Positions 37,347 through 45,370 of a stretch of 64,000 nt of DNA are shown one piece after another. Position 1 is the first letter of the stretch; every line of letters starts with the position of its first letter. A model generated the notes under the pieces. That model was not told the DNA's origin and did no database searches. It saw only the letters and a program-made list of their open reading frames with translations. Where the stretch lies: the NCBI RefSeq assembly GCF_016508255.1, contig NZ_JADVKT010000001.1, positions 62,001 to 126,000 on the forward strand, given 5' to 3'. The position numbers were made by a program, and so were the translations under genes. Origin of the DNA: Acinetobacter calcoaceticus (GTDB taxonomy: Bacteria; Pseudomonadota; Gammaproteobacteria; Pseudomonadales; Moraxellaceae).

Positions 37347-38591
37347 CTAGACTGGATATTTTTGGGCAATATCCTGCCCCACTAAAACTGCGGTTGCCGC
37401 AGACAAAGTCCACCCTAAGTGCCCATGTCCTGTATTGTAGAAAATACGAGGTTGTTTAGACTGCTTCACCACAGGCAGCATATTCGGCATCATCGGTCTT
37501 AAGCCGGCCCAAGGTACGACATGTTCAGTTGAAATATCAAAGTTACGGTTTACCCAATTTACTAAAGGTTGAATACGATCAGCCCGTATATCGCGGTTAT
37601 AACCATTAAATTCAGCAGTTCCCGCCACACGCAACCGATCTTTACCTAAACGAGAAGTCACAATTTTAGCACTCTCGTCTAATAAGCTGACCCACGGTGC
37701 ATTCTTTACACTTTGTTCATCCTTTAATTGTACGGTAATTGAATAACCTTTTACTGGGTACACATTTACTCGCTCTCCAATCATATCGGCGAGTTGATAA
37801 CTTCCTACACCACCACAAACAACCAGAAGATCAGCTTCGAGTTGAATATTCTCAGTTTCTGAAAGATGTGGATGCTCTGCACTTGGCTGACAACTTACGA
37901 TCACTTTGTCTGTATGGCACTTAATATCTGTGACTTCTAGCCCGAATTTATATTCAACGCCGTATTGTTTAGTCTTTTCAGCCAAAGAGGTTGAATATTT
38001 ATGAATATCCCCCGTTGCATCACTTGGCGTGTAATAGCCACCAAAATATTCACCCGTTAATGATGGCTCTATCGTTTTCATTTCATCAGGTGAAACCGAA
38101 TAGCGCTCCAATTTGCCTTTATTCAAGACATCATTAACTTGTTTAGCAATCTCGTAGTCAGCCTTACTATGATACATATGGAGAATGCCACGTTTCTCCA
38201 AATCAAACTGAAGCTGCTCTTTTTCTGCAACTTCAAACAAGCGCTTACGAGCCAGCAATGCCAATCGGACCGTCTCGATCGTATTAGCTTCATAGTGTTT
38301 AATATGGGATAAGAACTCAACCAGCCAGCTATACTTATGCAAACTAAATGAAGGGTTCAGCAATAACGGTGCATCTTTTTGTCTCATCCACTTAAAACCC
38401 TTAACAACTGTGGCTTTCTGGTTCCATACTTCGGCATTACAAGCCGATAATTGCCCTCCATTGGCAAATGATGTTTCCATTGCAGGATATAAATGTCGAT
38501 CAATCACTGTGACTTGATAACCCAGTTGCGATAATTCATAGGCAGAGGTAACCCCTGTGATTCCCGCACCTATCACAATAACATGTGGCAT
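37347..38591 (-). CDS. dadA: D-amino-acid dehydrogenase-like FAD oxidoreductase
   Basis: 414 residues from the ATG at 38591 with GAGGAG upstream. FAD-binding Val-Ile-Gly-Ala-Gly-Ile-Thr-Gly-Val-Thr at the N-terminus, Ser-Phe-Ala-Asn-Gly-Gly-Gln-Leu-Ser, Trp-Ala-Gly-Leu-Arg-Pro-Met-Met-Pro, and a final Gly-His-Gly-His-Leu-Gly-Trp-Thr, all typical of DadA. DadA oxidises D-Ala and other D-amino acids to keto acids. There is no alr/dadX partner. A tandem glycine riboswitch in the leader suggests that glycine, or a glycine-linked amino acid, is the physiological signal and perhaps substrate. Confidence 0.85.
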   Translation of the reverse strand: MPHVIVIGAGITGVTSAYELSQLGYQVTVIDRHLYPAMETSFANGGQLSACNAEVWNQKATVVKGFKWMRQKDAPLLLNPSFSLHKYSWLVEFLSHIKHYEANTIETVRLALLARKRLFEVAEKEQLQFDLEKRGILHMYHSKADYEIAKQVNDVLNKGKLERYSVSPDEMKTIEPSLTGEYFGGYYTPSDATGDIHKYSTSLAEKTKQYGVEYKFGLEVTDIKCHTDKVIVSCQPSAEHPHLSETENIQLEADLLVVCGGVGSYQLADMIGERVNVYPVKGYSITVQLKDEQSVKNAPWVSLLDESAKIVTSRLGKDRLRVAGTAEFNGYNRDIRADRIQPLVNWVNRNFDISTEHVVPWAGLRPMMPNMLPVVKQSKQPRIFYNTGHGHLGWTLSAATAVLVGQDIAQKYPV

Positions 38592-38604
38592 AACAGACTC
38601 CTCA

Positions 38605-38621
38605 GAAATGCAAAACATTTC
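38605..38621 (-). promoter_or_regulatory. Hairpin at the dadA ribosome site (expression platform)
   Basis: Minus strand GAAATG and CATTTC pair in a short stem just before GAGGAG, between the second aptamer and the start codon. Likely element of the riboswitch expression platform; not proven. Confidence 0.4.
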
Positions 38622-38631
38622 ATCAGTACAG

Positions 38632-38846
38632 CCCATCTGTCATTGGTACCTGAGAGTTTCGACCCCAACGTTACCTTTTAACGTTTAGATCTTCCCCTTC
38701 GGTGAGTTTATAATTTATAAGTTATTATTTTCACTTCTTATAAATCTAAGCTTCTCTCCAGATTTTTTAATTATTACAGTCCTTCTGCCTGAGAGTTTCC
38801 GGGCTTGTTGCTCCTTCGGCGGGTTCTTTCGAACCTCTCTCCCGCA
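38632..38846 (-). promoter_or_regulatory. Tandem glycine riboswitch
   Basis: Two aptamers read on the minus strand. The first (38846 to about 38782) has GGGAGAG, GCCGAAGGAGCAA and ACTCTCAGGCAGAAGGAC. The second (about 38750 to 38632) has GGAGAG, CACCGAAGGGG and ACTCTCAGGTACCAATGACAG. These match the conserved glycine aptamer core including the linker arrangement. It lies in the leader of the dadA-like gene. Confidence 0.93.
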
Positions 38847-38965
38847 ATAATTTTGTATTTATATAAGCAATGTATCTGCCACTTTAAAAAAAACGCATTC
38901 TTTTCTTGTAAACTTTTGTACCAGCAATTATCAATTTATAAATCATTAATTTAATTATAAAAATA

Positions 38966-38995
38966 AAAAAGGCGAATCTTTACAAATTCACCTTT
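38966..38995 (-). terminator. Terminator of the 39005-39496 gene
   Basis: Minus strand AAAGGTGAAT and ATTCGCCTTT arms (one G-U pair) followed by T6, just after the stop codon. Confidence 0.75.
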
Positions 38996-39004
38996 TATGT
39001 TTAA

Positions 39005-39496
39005 TTAGAATTTTCCATTGAGTATTGGGTCTGAAACTGTACCCTTCCATTGCTCACGCAAGGTAGGTAAATAAAATTTCTCACCGATAGTGACCAATTC
39101 CGCATCAATCAATGCGTGAACTTCGTGCATAAAAATATAATCAAGTGCAACCAAAGAAAGTTCATGATTTTTTTGTGCTGTTTTCTTACGTTTCGCTTGA
39201 GCTTGTTTCACTAACTCGTTCGCAAAGTTTTTATCTTTATAAGCCGTAATTGCATTTAAACGGAGTTCAATAACACCCCATCCAGCCAATAATTTTTTAA
39301 AGACATCAAAATCTTCTGAAGTTGATTCCCATGTTACATTTTCTAGATCATTATCATCAGGTAAAACTGGCAATAACAAGTCACCTGTACTTGGGAAAAT
39401 CTTTTTAAGATTTAACAGAAACTTAACAGGCTGATCACCGGGATAATCATTAAATTGCACTTGTTGTTGGGTATCTGTTAAATAAATAGAGAGCAT
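39005..39496 (-). CDS. Hypothetical protein (163 aa)
   Basis: 163 residues, cytosolic, no signal or membrane segment. It has an acidic middle (Pro-Asp-Asp-Asn-Asp-Leu-Glu), then a Lys-rich helix (Gln-Ala-Lys-Arg-Lys-Lys-Thr-Ala-Gln-Lys). No family recognised. It has its own terminator and lies between dadA and the hydrolase on the same strand but separated by large gaps, so probably a single gene. Confidence 0.55.
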   Translation of the reverse strand: MLSIYLTDTQQQVQFNDYPGDQPVKFLLNLKKIFPSTGDLLLPVLPDDNDLENVTWESTSEDFDVFKKLLAGWGVIELRLNAITAYKDKNFANELVKQAQAKRKKTAQKNHELSLVALDYIFMHEVHALIDAELVTIGEKFYLPTLREQWKGTVSDPILNGKF

Positions 39497-39821
39497 TCAA
39501 AAAATCCTTAACTAAGCTTCTGTTTTTAATTAATTTATTTCAAATATTGCAAAAAATATGCAAAACAAAAACAATATAAAAACAGGACAAGGTGGGCATT
39601 TTAACAATTATGACAGCTTATTCAACGCTAATTCGCCATTAATTAGTGAAACTTACACCCTCTTGATAAAAAGCCCTCCGAAAAGAGCTCTTTGTTGATG
39701 CAGGTTCAATTCTTGTTACTGCTAAAAGCCGACCAATCACTAGTCTTCAAAAGGATGCTTATGCCTTAATAGATAAAACTAATAAGACTTTTTGAATAAT
39801 GCTATTCGCTTTATTTCTAGA
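39497..39821. other. Intergenic region with decayed coding fragment
   Basis: About 325 bp. From 39670 to the TGA at 39793-39795 the plus strand stays open for 41 codons in a protein-like frame (Phe-Val-Asp-Ala-Gly-Ser-Ile-Leu-Val-Thr-Ala) without any start codon. This looks like the C-terminal remnant of a lost gene; the family was not recognised. Confidence 0.35.
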
Positions 39822-40373
39822 TTAAATTTCAGAAATGAACTCTTCTGTCGTTTTTAACTGAGCAAAAGCATTGCTTAAAACTTGGTTATGATGATCAATG
39901 ATTTGCGGAGCATTTAAAGCTACTGAATCAGTTGTTGTATGTGCGTCTGAGATGAGTATTACTTTATATCCATGTCCTGCAGCAGCCCTCATAGTTGTAT
40001 CAATACAATACTCAGTTTTCATTCCAGTAATTATGATTTCATCAACATCAAGTTTCTCTAATACTTCTTTTAAAACAGTATTCTTAAAACTGCTAGGGTA
40101 CATTTTTTCAATGACTCTATCTGTATGTGGATTAAAAGCTAACTCTGTGATCAATTGAGTATTCGGGCCATTTGGATCTAATGGTGTACCTTTCTGACCG
40201 ACATGCCGAATAAAGATAATGGGTCTATCATTCAAGCGACAATATTCAATAAGGCTAAGAATATTTGAAAGTACAAGTTGAGCATTATGTGGCTTAGACG
40301 GGCCGTTAAATAGGCCATTTTGCATATCAATGACGAGTAAAGCCGATTTTGAGTTACTACTGAGTTTTTCCAT
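39822..40373 (-). CDS. Isochorismatase-family cysteine hydrolase
   Basis: 183 residues from the ATG at 40373. The catalytic triad is visible as Asp16 (Val-Ile-Asp-Met-Gln-Asn-Gly), Lys90 (Glu-Lys-Met-Tyr-Pro-Ser-Ser-Phe) and Cys123 (Gly-Met-Lys-Thr-Glu-Tyr-Cys-Ile-Asp). The family includes nicotinamidase, isochorismatase and N-carbamoyl amidases, so the substrate stays open. A longer in-frame reading upstream is not supported by a ribosome site. Its leader holds a peptide with five Thr codons and an attenuator-like terminator, which is unexpected for this family and hints at a link with threonine or isoleucine levels. Confidence 0.8.
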   Translation of the reverse strand: MEKLSSNSKSALLVIDMQNGLFNGPSKPHNAQLVLSNILSLIEYCRLNDRPIIFIRHVGQKGTPLDPNGPNTQLITELAFNPHTDRVIEKMYPSSFKNTVLKEVLEKLDVDEIIITGMKTEYCIDTTMRAAAGHGYKVILISDAHTTTDSVALNAPQIIDHHNQVLSNAFAQLKTTEEFISEI

Positions 40374-40401
40374 AATCTTTCTCTGTAAAACCAATAATGA
40401 A

Positions 40402-40437
40402 CAGAGAAAAATTAACCCAGCCATTATTGGCTGGGTT
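40402..40437 (-). terminator. Attenuator terminator in the hydrolase leader
   Basis: Minus strand AACCCAGCC (40437-40429), 6-base loop, GGCTGGGTT (40422-40414), then AATTTTT. It stands 40 bp before the hydrolase start codon. Its first arm can instead pair with GGCTGCGT (40480-40473) at the end of the leader peptide. Confidence 0.8.
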
Positions 40438-40468
40438 TGGTTATATTATTAAGTCACTTTAATAAAAA

Positions 40469-40528
40469 TCACACGCAGCCTTCTTTAAAGGTCGTGGTGG
40501 TGGTAATTTTATTTAATAAACAGTTCAT
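40469..40528 (-). CDS. Threonine-rich leader peptide (19 aa)
   Basis: ATG at 40528 to TGA at 40471-40469. The product is MNCLLNKITTTTTFKEGCV: an Ile codon followed by five successive Thr codons (ACC ACC ACC ACG ACC). The run has the look of a thr-operon leader peptide. The last codons (GGC TGC GTG) supply a sequence that can pair with the first arm of the terminator downstream, 7 of 8 bases, giving a simple antiterminator. Ribosome-binding sequence before the ATG is poor. Confidence 0.6.
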   Translation of the reverse strand: MNCLLNKITTTTTFKEGCV

Positions 40529-40671
40529 TCGTTTTAACTGCCCATAATTAAAGCGTAAATAACCATACCATACCTTTGCCAAAGAAAACAAAGCTTTTAA
40601 CTTTTTGTTATGCGGAGAATCTTTTACTCTTAATTAGTTCTTACACAAATATTTCATAATAAAAAGCGAAT
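40529..40671. other. Upstream of the leader peptide
   Basis: About 140 bp. On the minus strand a TTGTTT, 18-bp spacer, TATGGT could serve as a promoter for the leader transcript, but the boxes are weak. Nothing else seen. Confidence 0.3.
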
Positions 40672-40902
40672 TTATTTAACCGAAAGCAAATATTCATATG
40701 CTGTTTTTTCATTACTCTCTAATTTAATGATCGCATCAGTTTCATCATTCAAAGTAAGGTTAAATACCTTCTCACCATCATAAGAAATTTGATGGCCCAT
40801 ACGGAATTCTGAATCAATTGACTCAAGAATAATAAAACTCCCTTCGATATTCGAAGCGATAAAGTAAATATTGTTCCGATGAACATATCTAATTGTGTAC
40901 AT
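40672..40902 (-). CDS. Hypothetical protein (76 aa)
   Basis: 76 residues from the ATG at 40902; a GTG one codon earlier is possible. Beta-rich small protein (Tyr-Thr-Ile-Arg-Tyr-Val, Ile-Tyr-Phe-Ile-Ala-Ser-Asn), no Cys, no membrane segment. No family recognised and no partner genes. No clear ribosome binding site. Confidence 0.45.
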   Translation of the reverse strand: MYTIRYVHRNNIYFIASNIEGSFIILESIDSEFRMGHQISYDGEKVFNLTLNDETDAIIKLESNEKTAYEYLLSVK

Positions 40903-41390
40903 CACTATTTAAATTCCATCTAAAAAATTATGTTTTTTCTTAAATAATAAAAAAGCTCACGCCCCCTACTCAATCGGAAATAAACCTAGCGAAAAATCAT
41001 CGCTCAACTAATATACAAATATTACAGAAATACTTAACAATAAAAAACCCCGCCATTAGTCGATACTAGTCGGGTTTCTTATACCCTCATACATTTGATA
41101 GAACTAACATCCGCGCTACAGTAGGTGGAAACATTGGTAAACAACCTGACAACATAAATTGCTAAAACAACGATTGATTTAGTCTTTTCCATTGATTTGA
41201 GCTTAAAAGAACGTAGCAAAAATAAAGTTTAGTTATGACATTCTTATTTCAACGTATAAAAAAAGCCCACTCTTTCAAGCAGGCCTTCCCCTTATGATTT
41301 TTTGCGCTGATCATTCAGGACTTTTGTTGTACTTAGCAACTCGCGGATATTACAGAAGTCTTTAAGAATAAAAAAGCCCATTAGCAGAGA
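40903..41390. other. Intergenic region with successive minus-strand terminators
   Basis: About 490 bp with no credible ORF. On the minus strand there are terminator-like hairpins at about 41043-41077 (AACCC and GGGTT with T-run), about 41260-41288 (GCCTGCTT pairing with AGAGTGGGC, T7) and a weak one directly after fumC (about 41373-41388). The DNA between the second and third could be a small RNA or the remains of a lost gene. Confidence 0.4.
41260..41288 (-). terminator. Minus-strand terminator downstream of fumC
   Basis: Hairpin with some G-U pairs followed by seven T on the minus strand, about 110 bp beyond the fumC stop. Confidence 0.6.
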
Positions 41391-42785
41391 TTATTTACTA
41401 TTTGGTAAAACCATTTTTTCAGGTTTAACCACTTCATCAAATTGCTCTGCCGTAACTAAACCAAGCTCAACAGCCACCTGCTTTAAAGTTTTATTTTCTT
41501 TATAAGCAGTCTTTGCAACTTTTGCAGAATTTTCATAGCCGATAACAGGGTTTAAAGCGGTTACCAACATGAGAGAATTATGTAAGAAGTGATCAATCTT
41601 GTCGCGATTAGGTTCAATTCCCACTGCACAGTGATCATTAAAACTATTACAAGCATCGCCAAGCAACTGAATAGATTGCAATAGATTGTAAGCAATCACT
41701 GGCATAAATACGTTTAATTCAAAGTTACCTGATGCACCTGCCACATTGATAGTCGTATCATTTCCAAGCACTTGTGCAACAACCATCGTCATTGCTTCGC
41801 TTTGTGTTGGATTGACTTTGCCCGGCATAATACTTGAACCAGGTTCATTTTCTGGAATACGGATTTCACCGAAACCACAACGTGGCCCACTGGCCAACCA
41901 ACGAATATCATTTGCAATTTTATTTAAACTAACTGCAAGCGTTTTTAATGCACCCGAAGCGAAAACCGCAGCATCACGTCCTGCAAGTGCTTCAAATTTA
42001 TTAGGTGCAGTTACAAATGGTAAGCCTGTAAGTGAGGCAAGCTGAGCTGCTGCTTTTACGGCATAATCAGGATGTGCATTTAAGCCAGTCCCTACCGCAG
42101 TACCACCCAATGGTAATTCATATAAACCTGTTAATGCTTGTTGTAAACGCACTACACCATGCTCAAGTTGAGACACATAACCACTAAATTCTTGACCTAA
42201 TGTTAACGGAGTTGCATCTTGCAAATGGGTTCGACCAATTTTAACAATAGACTGAAACTCATCTGATTTTTTTTGCAAAGTGGCTTTAAGCTGCTCTACC
42301 GCAGGAATGAGTAACTCATTAATTTGCAAACTTGCAGCCACATGGATTGCTGTTGGAAATGAATCGTTTGTAGACTGTGCACGGTTAACATGATCATTTG
42401 GATGTACAGGTTTTTGAGCGCCTAAAGCCTGCCCCAACTTTTGGTTTGCAATATTTGCAATCACTTCATTACAGTTCATGTTACTTTGCGTACCAGAACC
42501 CGTCTGCCAGACCACTAAAGGAAACTGTGAATCCCACTTACCATCAATGACTTCTTCAGCCGCACCCACAATATATTGACTCAAATCTTGCGGTAATTGC
42601 TCAAGTCCAGCATTCGTTATAGCAGCAGCCTTTTTTACCAAGCCCATTGCTCGAATCATGGCACGGGGTAATCGTTCTTGCCCGATTTTGAAATTCTGTA
42701 AGCTGCGTTGAGTCTGTGCTCCCCACATTGCTTCATTCGGAACTTCAATCTCACCCATAGTGTCATGTTCAATTCGTGTTTGCAT
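41391..42785 (-). CDS. fumC: Fumarate hydratase, class II
   Basis: 464 residues. Signature [11 protein letters not shown] near residue 315, [10 protein letters not shown] near 97, and Gly-Arg-Thr-His-Leu-Gln-Asp-Ala near 185 with the catalytic His region. Iron-independent fumarase of the TCA cycle. GAGG precedes the ATG. Single gene. Confidence 0.97.
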   Translation of the reverse strand: MQTRIEHDTMGEIEVPNEAMWGAQTQRSLQNFKIGQERLPRAMIRAMGLVKKAAAITNAGLEQLPQDLSQYIVGAAEEVIDGKWDSQFPLVVWQTGSGTQSNMNCNEVIANIANQKLGQALGAQKPVHPNDHVNRAQSTNDSFPTAIHVAASLQINELLIPAVEQLKATLQKKSDEFQSIVKIGRTHLQDATPLTLGQEFSGYVSQLEHGVVRLQQALTGLYELPLGGTAVGTGLNAHPDYAVKAAAQLASLTGLPFVTAPNKFEALAGRDAAVFASGALKTLAVSLNKIANDIRWLASGPRCGFGEIRIPENEPGSSIMPGKVNPTQSEAMTMVVAQVLGNDTTINVAGASGNFELNVFMPVIAYNLLQSIQLLGDACNSFNDHCAVGIEPNRDKIDHFLHNSLMLVTALNPVIGYENSAKVAKTAYKENKTLKQVAVELGLVTAEQFDEVVKPEKMVLPNSK

Positions 42786-42900
42786 AGAAACCTCAGTTGT
42801 CTGGTTAAAGAACTCACGGGCTGAAGCAAGGCTTTGCTCTGGCTAGTTAATTTTAATATCGTACTCAAGCATACTATTTTTGTAAATAAGAATCATTATC

Positions 42901-43908
42901 TTATCTTCCATTTAATGTATTTTGATAAAAACGCCATTCATCTTCAATCATTTGTTTTAACGGTCGTTTAGGTGTCCATTTTAATAATGTTTGTGCTTTC
43001 GTTATATCTGCCCCAACTTGTCCTAACTCAACATGTTTGTAAATCGCAGGTTGAGTCGCAATTTCAGCTTGGGTTACTTGCGAAATTTCATCTAGCAATT
43101 GACGAACAGAGTGAACCTGGTCATGGGCAATATTGAATGCCTCACAACAATGTGTTTGATCACGCAACCAATGTAAGCTTGCACTTACGGCTTCACACAC
43201 ATCTAAAACATGTAGAAAACTGCGTTCAGTCGTATGATCTGATGTTTCAGCTTGATCTTGTAATTCGATTAAATCACGTTGCATAGCTGCAACTTGCATA
43301 GCAAGCGGCACAATATTTTTTGGAAGCTGAGCAACATATTCACCTAATACCCCATGCTCGAATGCACCCACAATATTAGATAAACGCAAAATCGCAATTT
43401 TCCACTCATGGTCGATTCTGTAAGTATCACGGATAATTTCTTCAATCATCTGCTGAGACTTAATATAAGGGTTAGGATAAGAATAATTAAATTCTTCTGT
43501 TTCGCTTAATTGCAAACTAGATTTCCCATAGGCTGCAAGGCTAGACAGATGAATGAAATGTCGTACACCTGTGCGTTGCATAGCGCGTAGCAAACTCATG
43601 ATGCAACTTACATTATCATTATAATATTCAAGAGGTTTGAGATTAGACTCTTCAATTGATTTAAATCCGGCAGTATGAATCACTGCATCAATGGAGTATT
43701 GCTCAAACACCTTATTCAAAGCGGGCGTATTACGTACATCGAGTTTCACAAACGGAACATACATACCAGAAATGAATTCCAGCCGCTCCAACGTTTGCAG
43801 GGTTGAATTAGCCAAATTATCGACAATTACCACTTCTTGACCCTGAGCCATTAGACTCAAAGCAATGTGTGAACCGATAAAGCCTAAACCACCTGTCACT
43901 AAAATCAT
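42901..43908 (-). CDS. GalE-like NAD-dependent epimerase with altered catalytic motif
   Basis: 335 residues, extended SDR. NAD motif Gly-Gly-Leu-Gly-Phe-Ile-Gly-Ser at the N-terminus, Val-Asp-Asn-Leu-Ala-Asn-Ser as in GalE, and Ser-Ser-Leu-Ala-Ala-Tyr-Gly. The active site normally reads Tyr-x3-Lys (Asn-Pro-Tyr-Gly-x-Ser-Lys in GalE); here it is Asn-Pro-Tyr-Ile-Lys-Ser-Gln, so the catalytic Lys is Gln. Activity may be changed or lost. Divergent from tusD. Substrate (UDP-glucose/galactose) is only suggested by similarity. Confidence 0.75.
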   Translation of the reverse strand: MILVTGGLGFIGSHIALSLMAQGQEVVIVDNLANSTLQTLERLEFISGMYVPFVKLDVRNTPALNKVFEQYSIDAVIHTAGFKSIEESNLKPLEYYNDNVSCIMSLLRAMQRTGVRHFIHLSSLAAYGKSSLQLSETEEFNYSYPNPYIKSQQMIEEIIRDTYRIDHEWKIAILRLSNIVGAFEHGVLGEYVAQLPKNIVPLAMQVAAMQRDLIELQDQAETSDHTTERSFLHVLDVCEAVSASLHWLRDQTHCCEAFNIAHDQVHSVRQLLDEISQVTQAEIATQPAIYKHVELGQVGADITKAQTLLKWTPKRPLKQMIEDEWRFYQNTLNGR

Positions 43909-43973
43909 TGTATACTTACCTTTCTCTTAATGTATCTACGCCCATTTAGACGTATGACCATAGTGAATTCTCA

Positions 43974-44342
43974 ATGAGTACATTACTACTAATTACCTCT
44001 GCTCCTACTTCCATTCATGCTTGGCATGCGTTCGGACTTGCTCAGGCACTCAAAAGTAAAAATGAAGACTTCCGTGTATTCTTTTACCAAGATGGCGTGC
44101 AGGTTGCGAATGATTTTCAATGGGTACCTGACGACCAGCGTAATTTAACGCATGAATGGCAAAAGCTTTCGATTCGACTTCCTGTTTGTGTGAGTGCTGC
44201 CCTCGCTCGCGGTATTACAGATGCAGAAAATGCCAGTCGCCATAACCTGACTCATCACAACCTTGCCAAAGACTTTGAACTCGTCGGGTTAGGTGAACTT
44301 GCTGATGCAGTACAGTCAGCATCTCGTCTTATTCAATTTTAA
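43974..44342 (+). CDS. tusD: Sulfurtransferase TusD
   Basis: 122 residues, DsrE fold. Active Cys in Leu-Pro-Val-Cys-Val-Ser-Ala-Ala-Leu-Ala-Arg-Gly near residue 78. Part of the TusBCD relay that passes sulphur to TusE and MnmA for 2-thiouridine in tRNA. First gene of tusDCBE. Confidence 0.9.
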   Translation: MSTLLLITSAPTSIHAWHAFGLAQALKSKNEDFRVFFYQDGVQVANDFQWVPDDQRNLTHEWQKLSIRLPVCVSAALARGITDAENASRHNLTHHNLAKDFELVGLGELADAVQSASRLIQF

Positions 44343-44386
44343 GTTACTTTGTTTGCTTAGATTGTTGCTTTTAAAAGGTATATTGT

Positions 44387-44737
44387 GTGAAATCTGTACT
44401 CGTCATTTTAAATCAAGCCAATTTAACCAGTCTTCAAATCAATGAAAGCCTTTCTGCTACTATGGTTTTAGCAACCTTTGGCTCACCAGTCAAAGTATTA
44501 TTGAAAGATGCTGCTCTTAGTCTTTTGCAAGATGACTTAAGCTTTGACCAGCTTCATCATTCTTTCAAAGTGGCCTCAAATATGGTCGAAAGTTTCGAGT
44601 TCTATGATTTGAGTCCTATTCTGATTGAAAGTAAGAATCAGCAACATCCTTTTGTTCAAAAAACCGAGCAAGAAATTGAGTTCGTTCAGCTGAATGCCGA
44701 ATTTATTCAATCTTTTGATCATGTTCTATATTGGTAG
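44387..44737 (+). CDS. tusC: Sulfur relay protein TusC
   Basis: 116 residues from a GTG at 44387 with AAAGG eight bases before. DsrE/F-like; contains Ala-Thr-Phe-Gly-Ser-Pro-Val-Lys-Val-Leu-Leu-Lys-Asp. No catalytic Cys, as usual for TusC. The relay position and gene order give the call. Confidence 0.82.
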   Translation: MKSVLVILNQANLTSLQINESLSATMVLATFGSPVKVLLKDAALSLLQDDLSFDQLHHSFKVASNMVESFEFYDLSPILIESKNQQHPFVQKTEQEIEFVQLNAEFIQSFDHVLYW

Positions 44738-44754
44738 ATGAAGGTGTAAGTTTA

Positions 44755-45039
44755 ATGAATCCATCAACACTTTATCTCGTGCAATCTTCTTACCATAGCA
44801 CCCCTAAGATTATTGATGAGTTGCGTGATCTTTTTCAGGCAGGTGACCAGATTGTTTTTATGGGCGATTCTGTTGCACAAATTTCATCTACTCTTCTTCT
44901 AGAGTTTAATGCTATTTCTTGCTTGGTTCTTGAAAAAGATTTGCTTGATGCAAACCTCTTAGATCAGATGAATATCTTGAACTATGAACAATTTACCGAT
45001 CTAGTTTTAGCGTTTAATCGCTGTATTTCTCTTAAATAA
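44755..45039 (+). CDS. tusB: Sulfur relay protein TusB (DsrH)
   Basis: 94 residues from the ATG at 44755, which has AAGGTG nine bases upstream; an in-frame TTG at 44731 was rejected. Short DsrH-like protein beginning Leu-Tyr-Leu-Val-Gln-Ser-Ser. Order tusDCBE supports the assignment. Confidence 0.82.
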   Translation: MNPSTLYLVQSSYHSTPKIIDELRDLFQAGDQIVFMGDSVAQISSTLLLEFNAISCLVLEKDLLDANLLDQMNILNYEQFTDLVLAFNRCISLK

Positions 45040-45056
45040 TATATTTAGGCTGTTTC

Positions 45057-45368
45057 ATGAATTTAGAATTAGACCAAGACGGTCATTTGGTTGATTATAC
45101 GATTTGGACGCCTGACGTCGCAAAAGAACTTGCCAAATCACTCGATCTTGAGTTAACCGATTGGCATTTTGAGGTTTTAGCTGCAGTTCGCCAGTTTTAT
45201 CAACAGTTTGGGCACTCTCCTGCAACTCGCCCGCTCATTAAATTTTTAATGAAAACGGTAAGTCCAGATATTAATAATGCTGTTTTACAGCAACAATTTA
45301 ACACTGGTTTAGTTGCCCGTCATTTAAGTCGTTTGGCAGGTGTTCCCAAACCAGCAAATTGTTTATAA
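45057..45368 (+). CDS. tusE: Sulfur relay protein TusE (DsrC family)
   Basis: 103 residues. C-terminal Leu-Ala-Gly-Val-Pro-Lys-Pro-Ala-Asn-Cys-Leu with the conserved penultimate Cys that receives sulphur from TusBCD and delivers it to MnmA. 17 bp after tusB, converges with the transporter gene 2 bp away. Confidence 0.9.
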   Translation: MNLELDQDGHLVDYTIWTPDVAKELAKSLDLELTDWHFEVLAAVRQFYQQFGHSPATRPLIKFLMKTVSPDINNAVLQQQFNTGLVARHLSRLAGVPKPANCL

Positions 45369-45370
45369 GC

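Noticed and set aside
40466..40516. Plus-strand reading of the Thr-codon run as a Gly-Arg-Gly-Gly-Gly peptide end
   Set aside because: That frame has no start or upstream domain, while the minus-strand frame has a start, stop, Thr run and downstream terminator in proper order.
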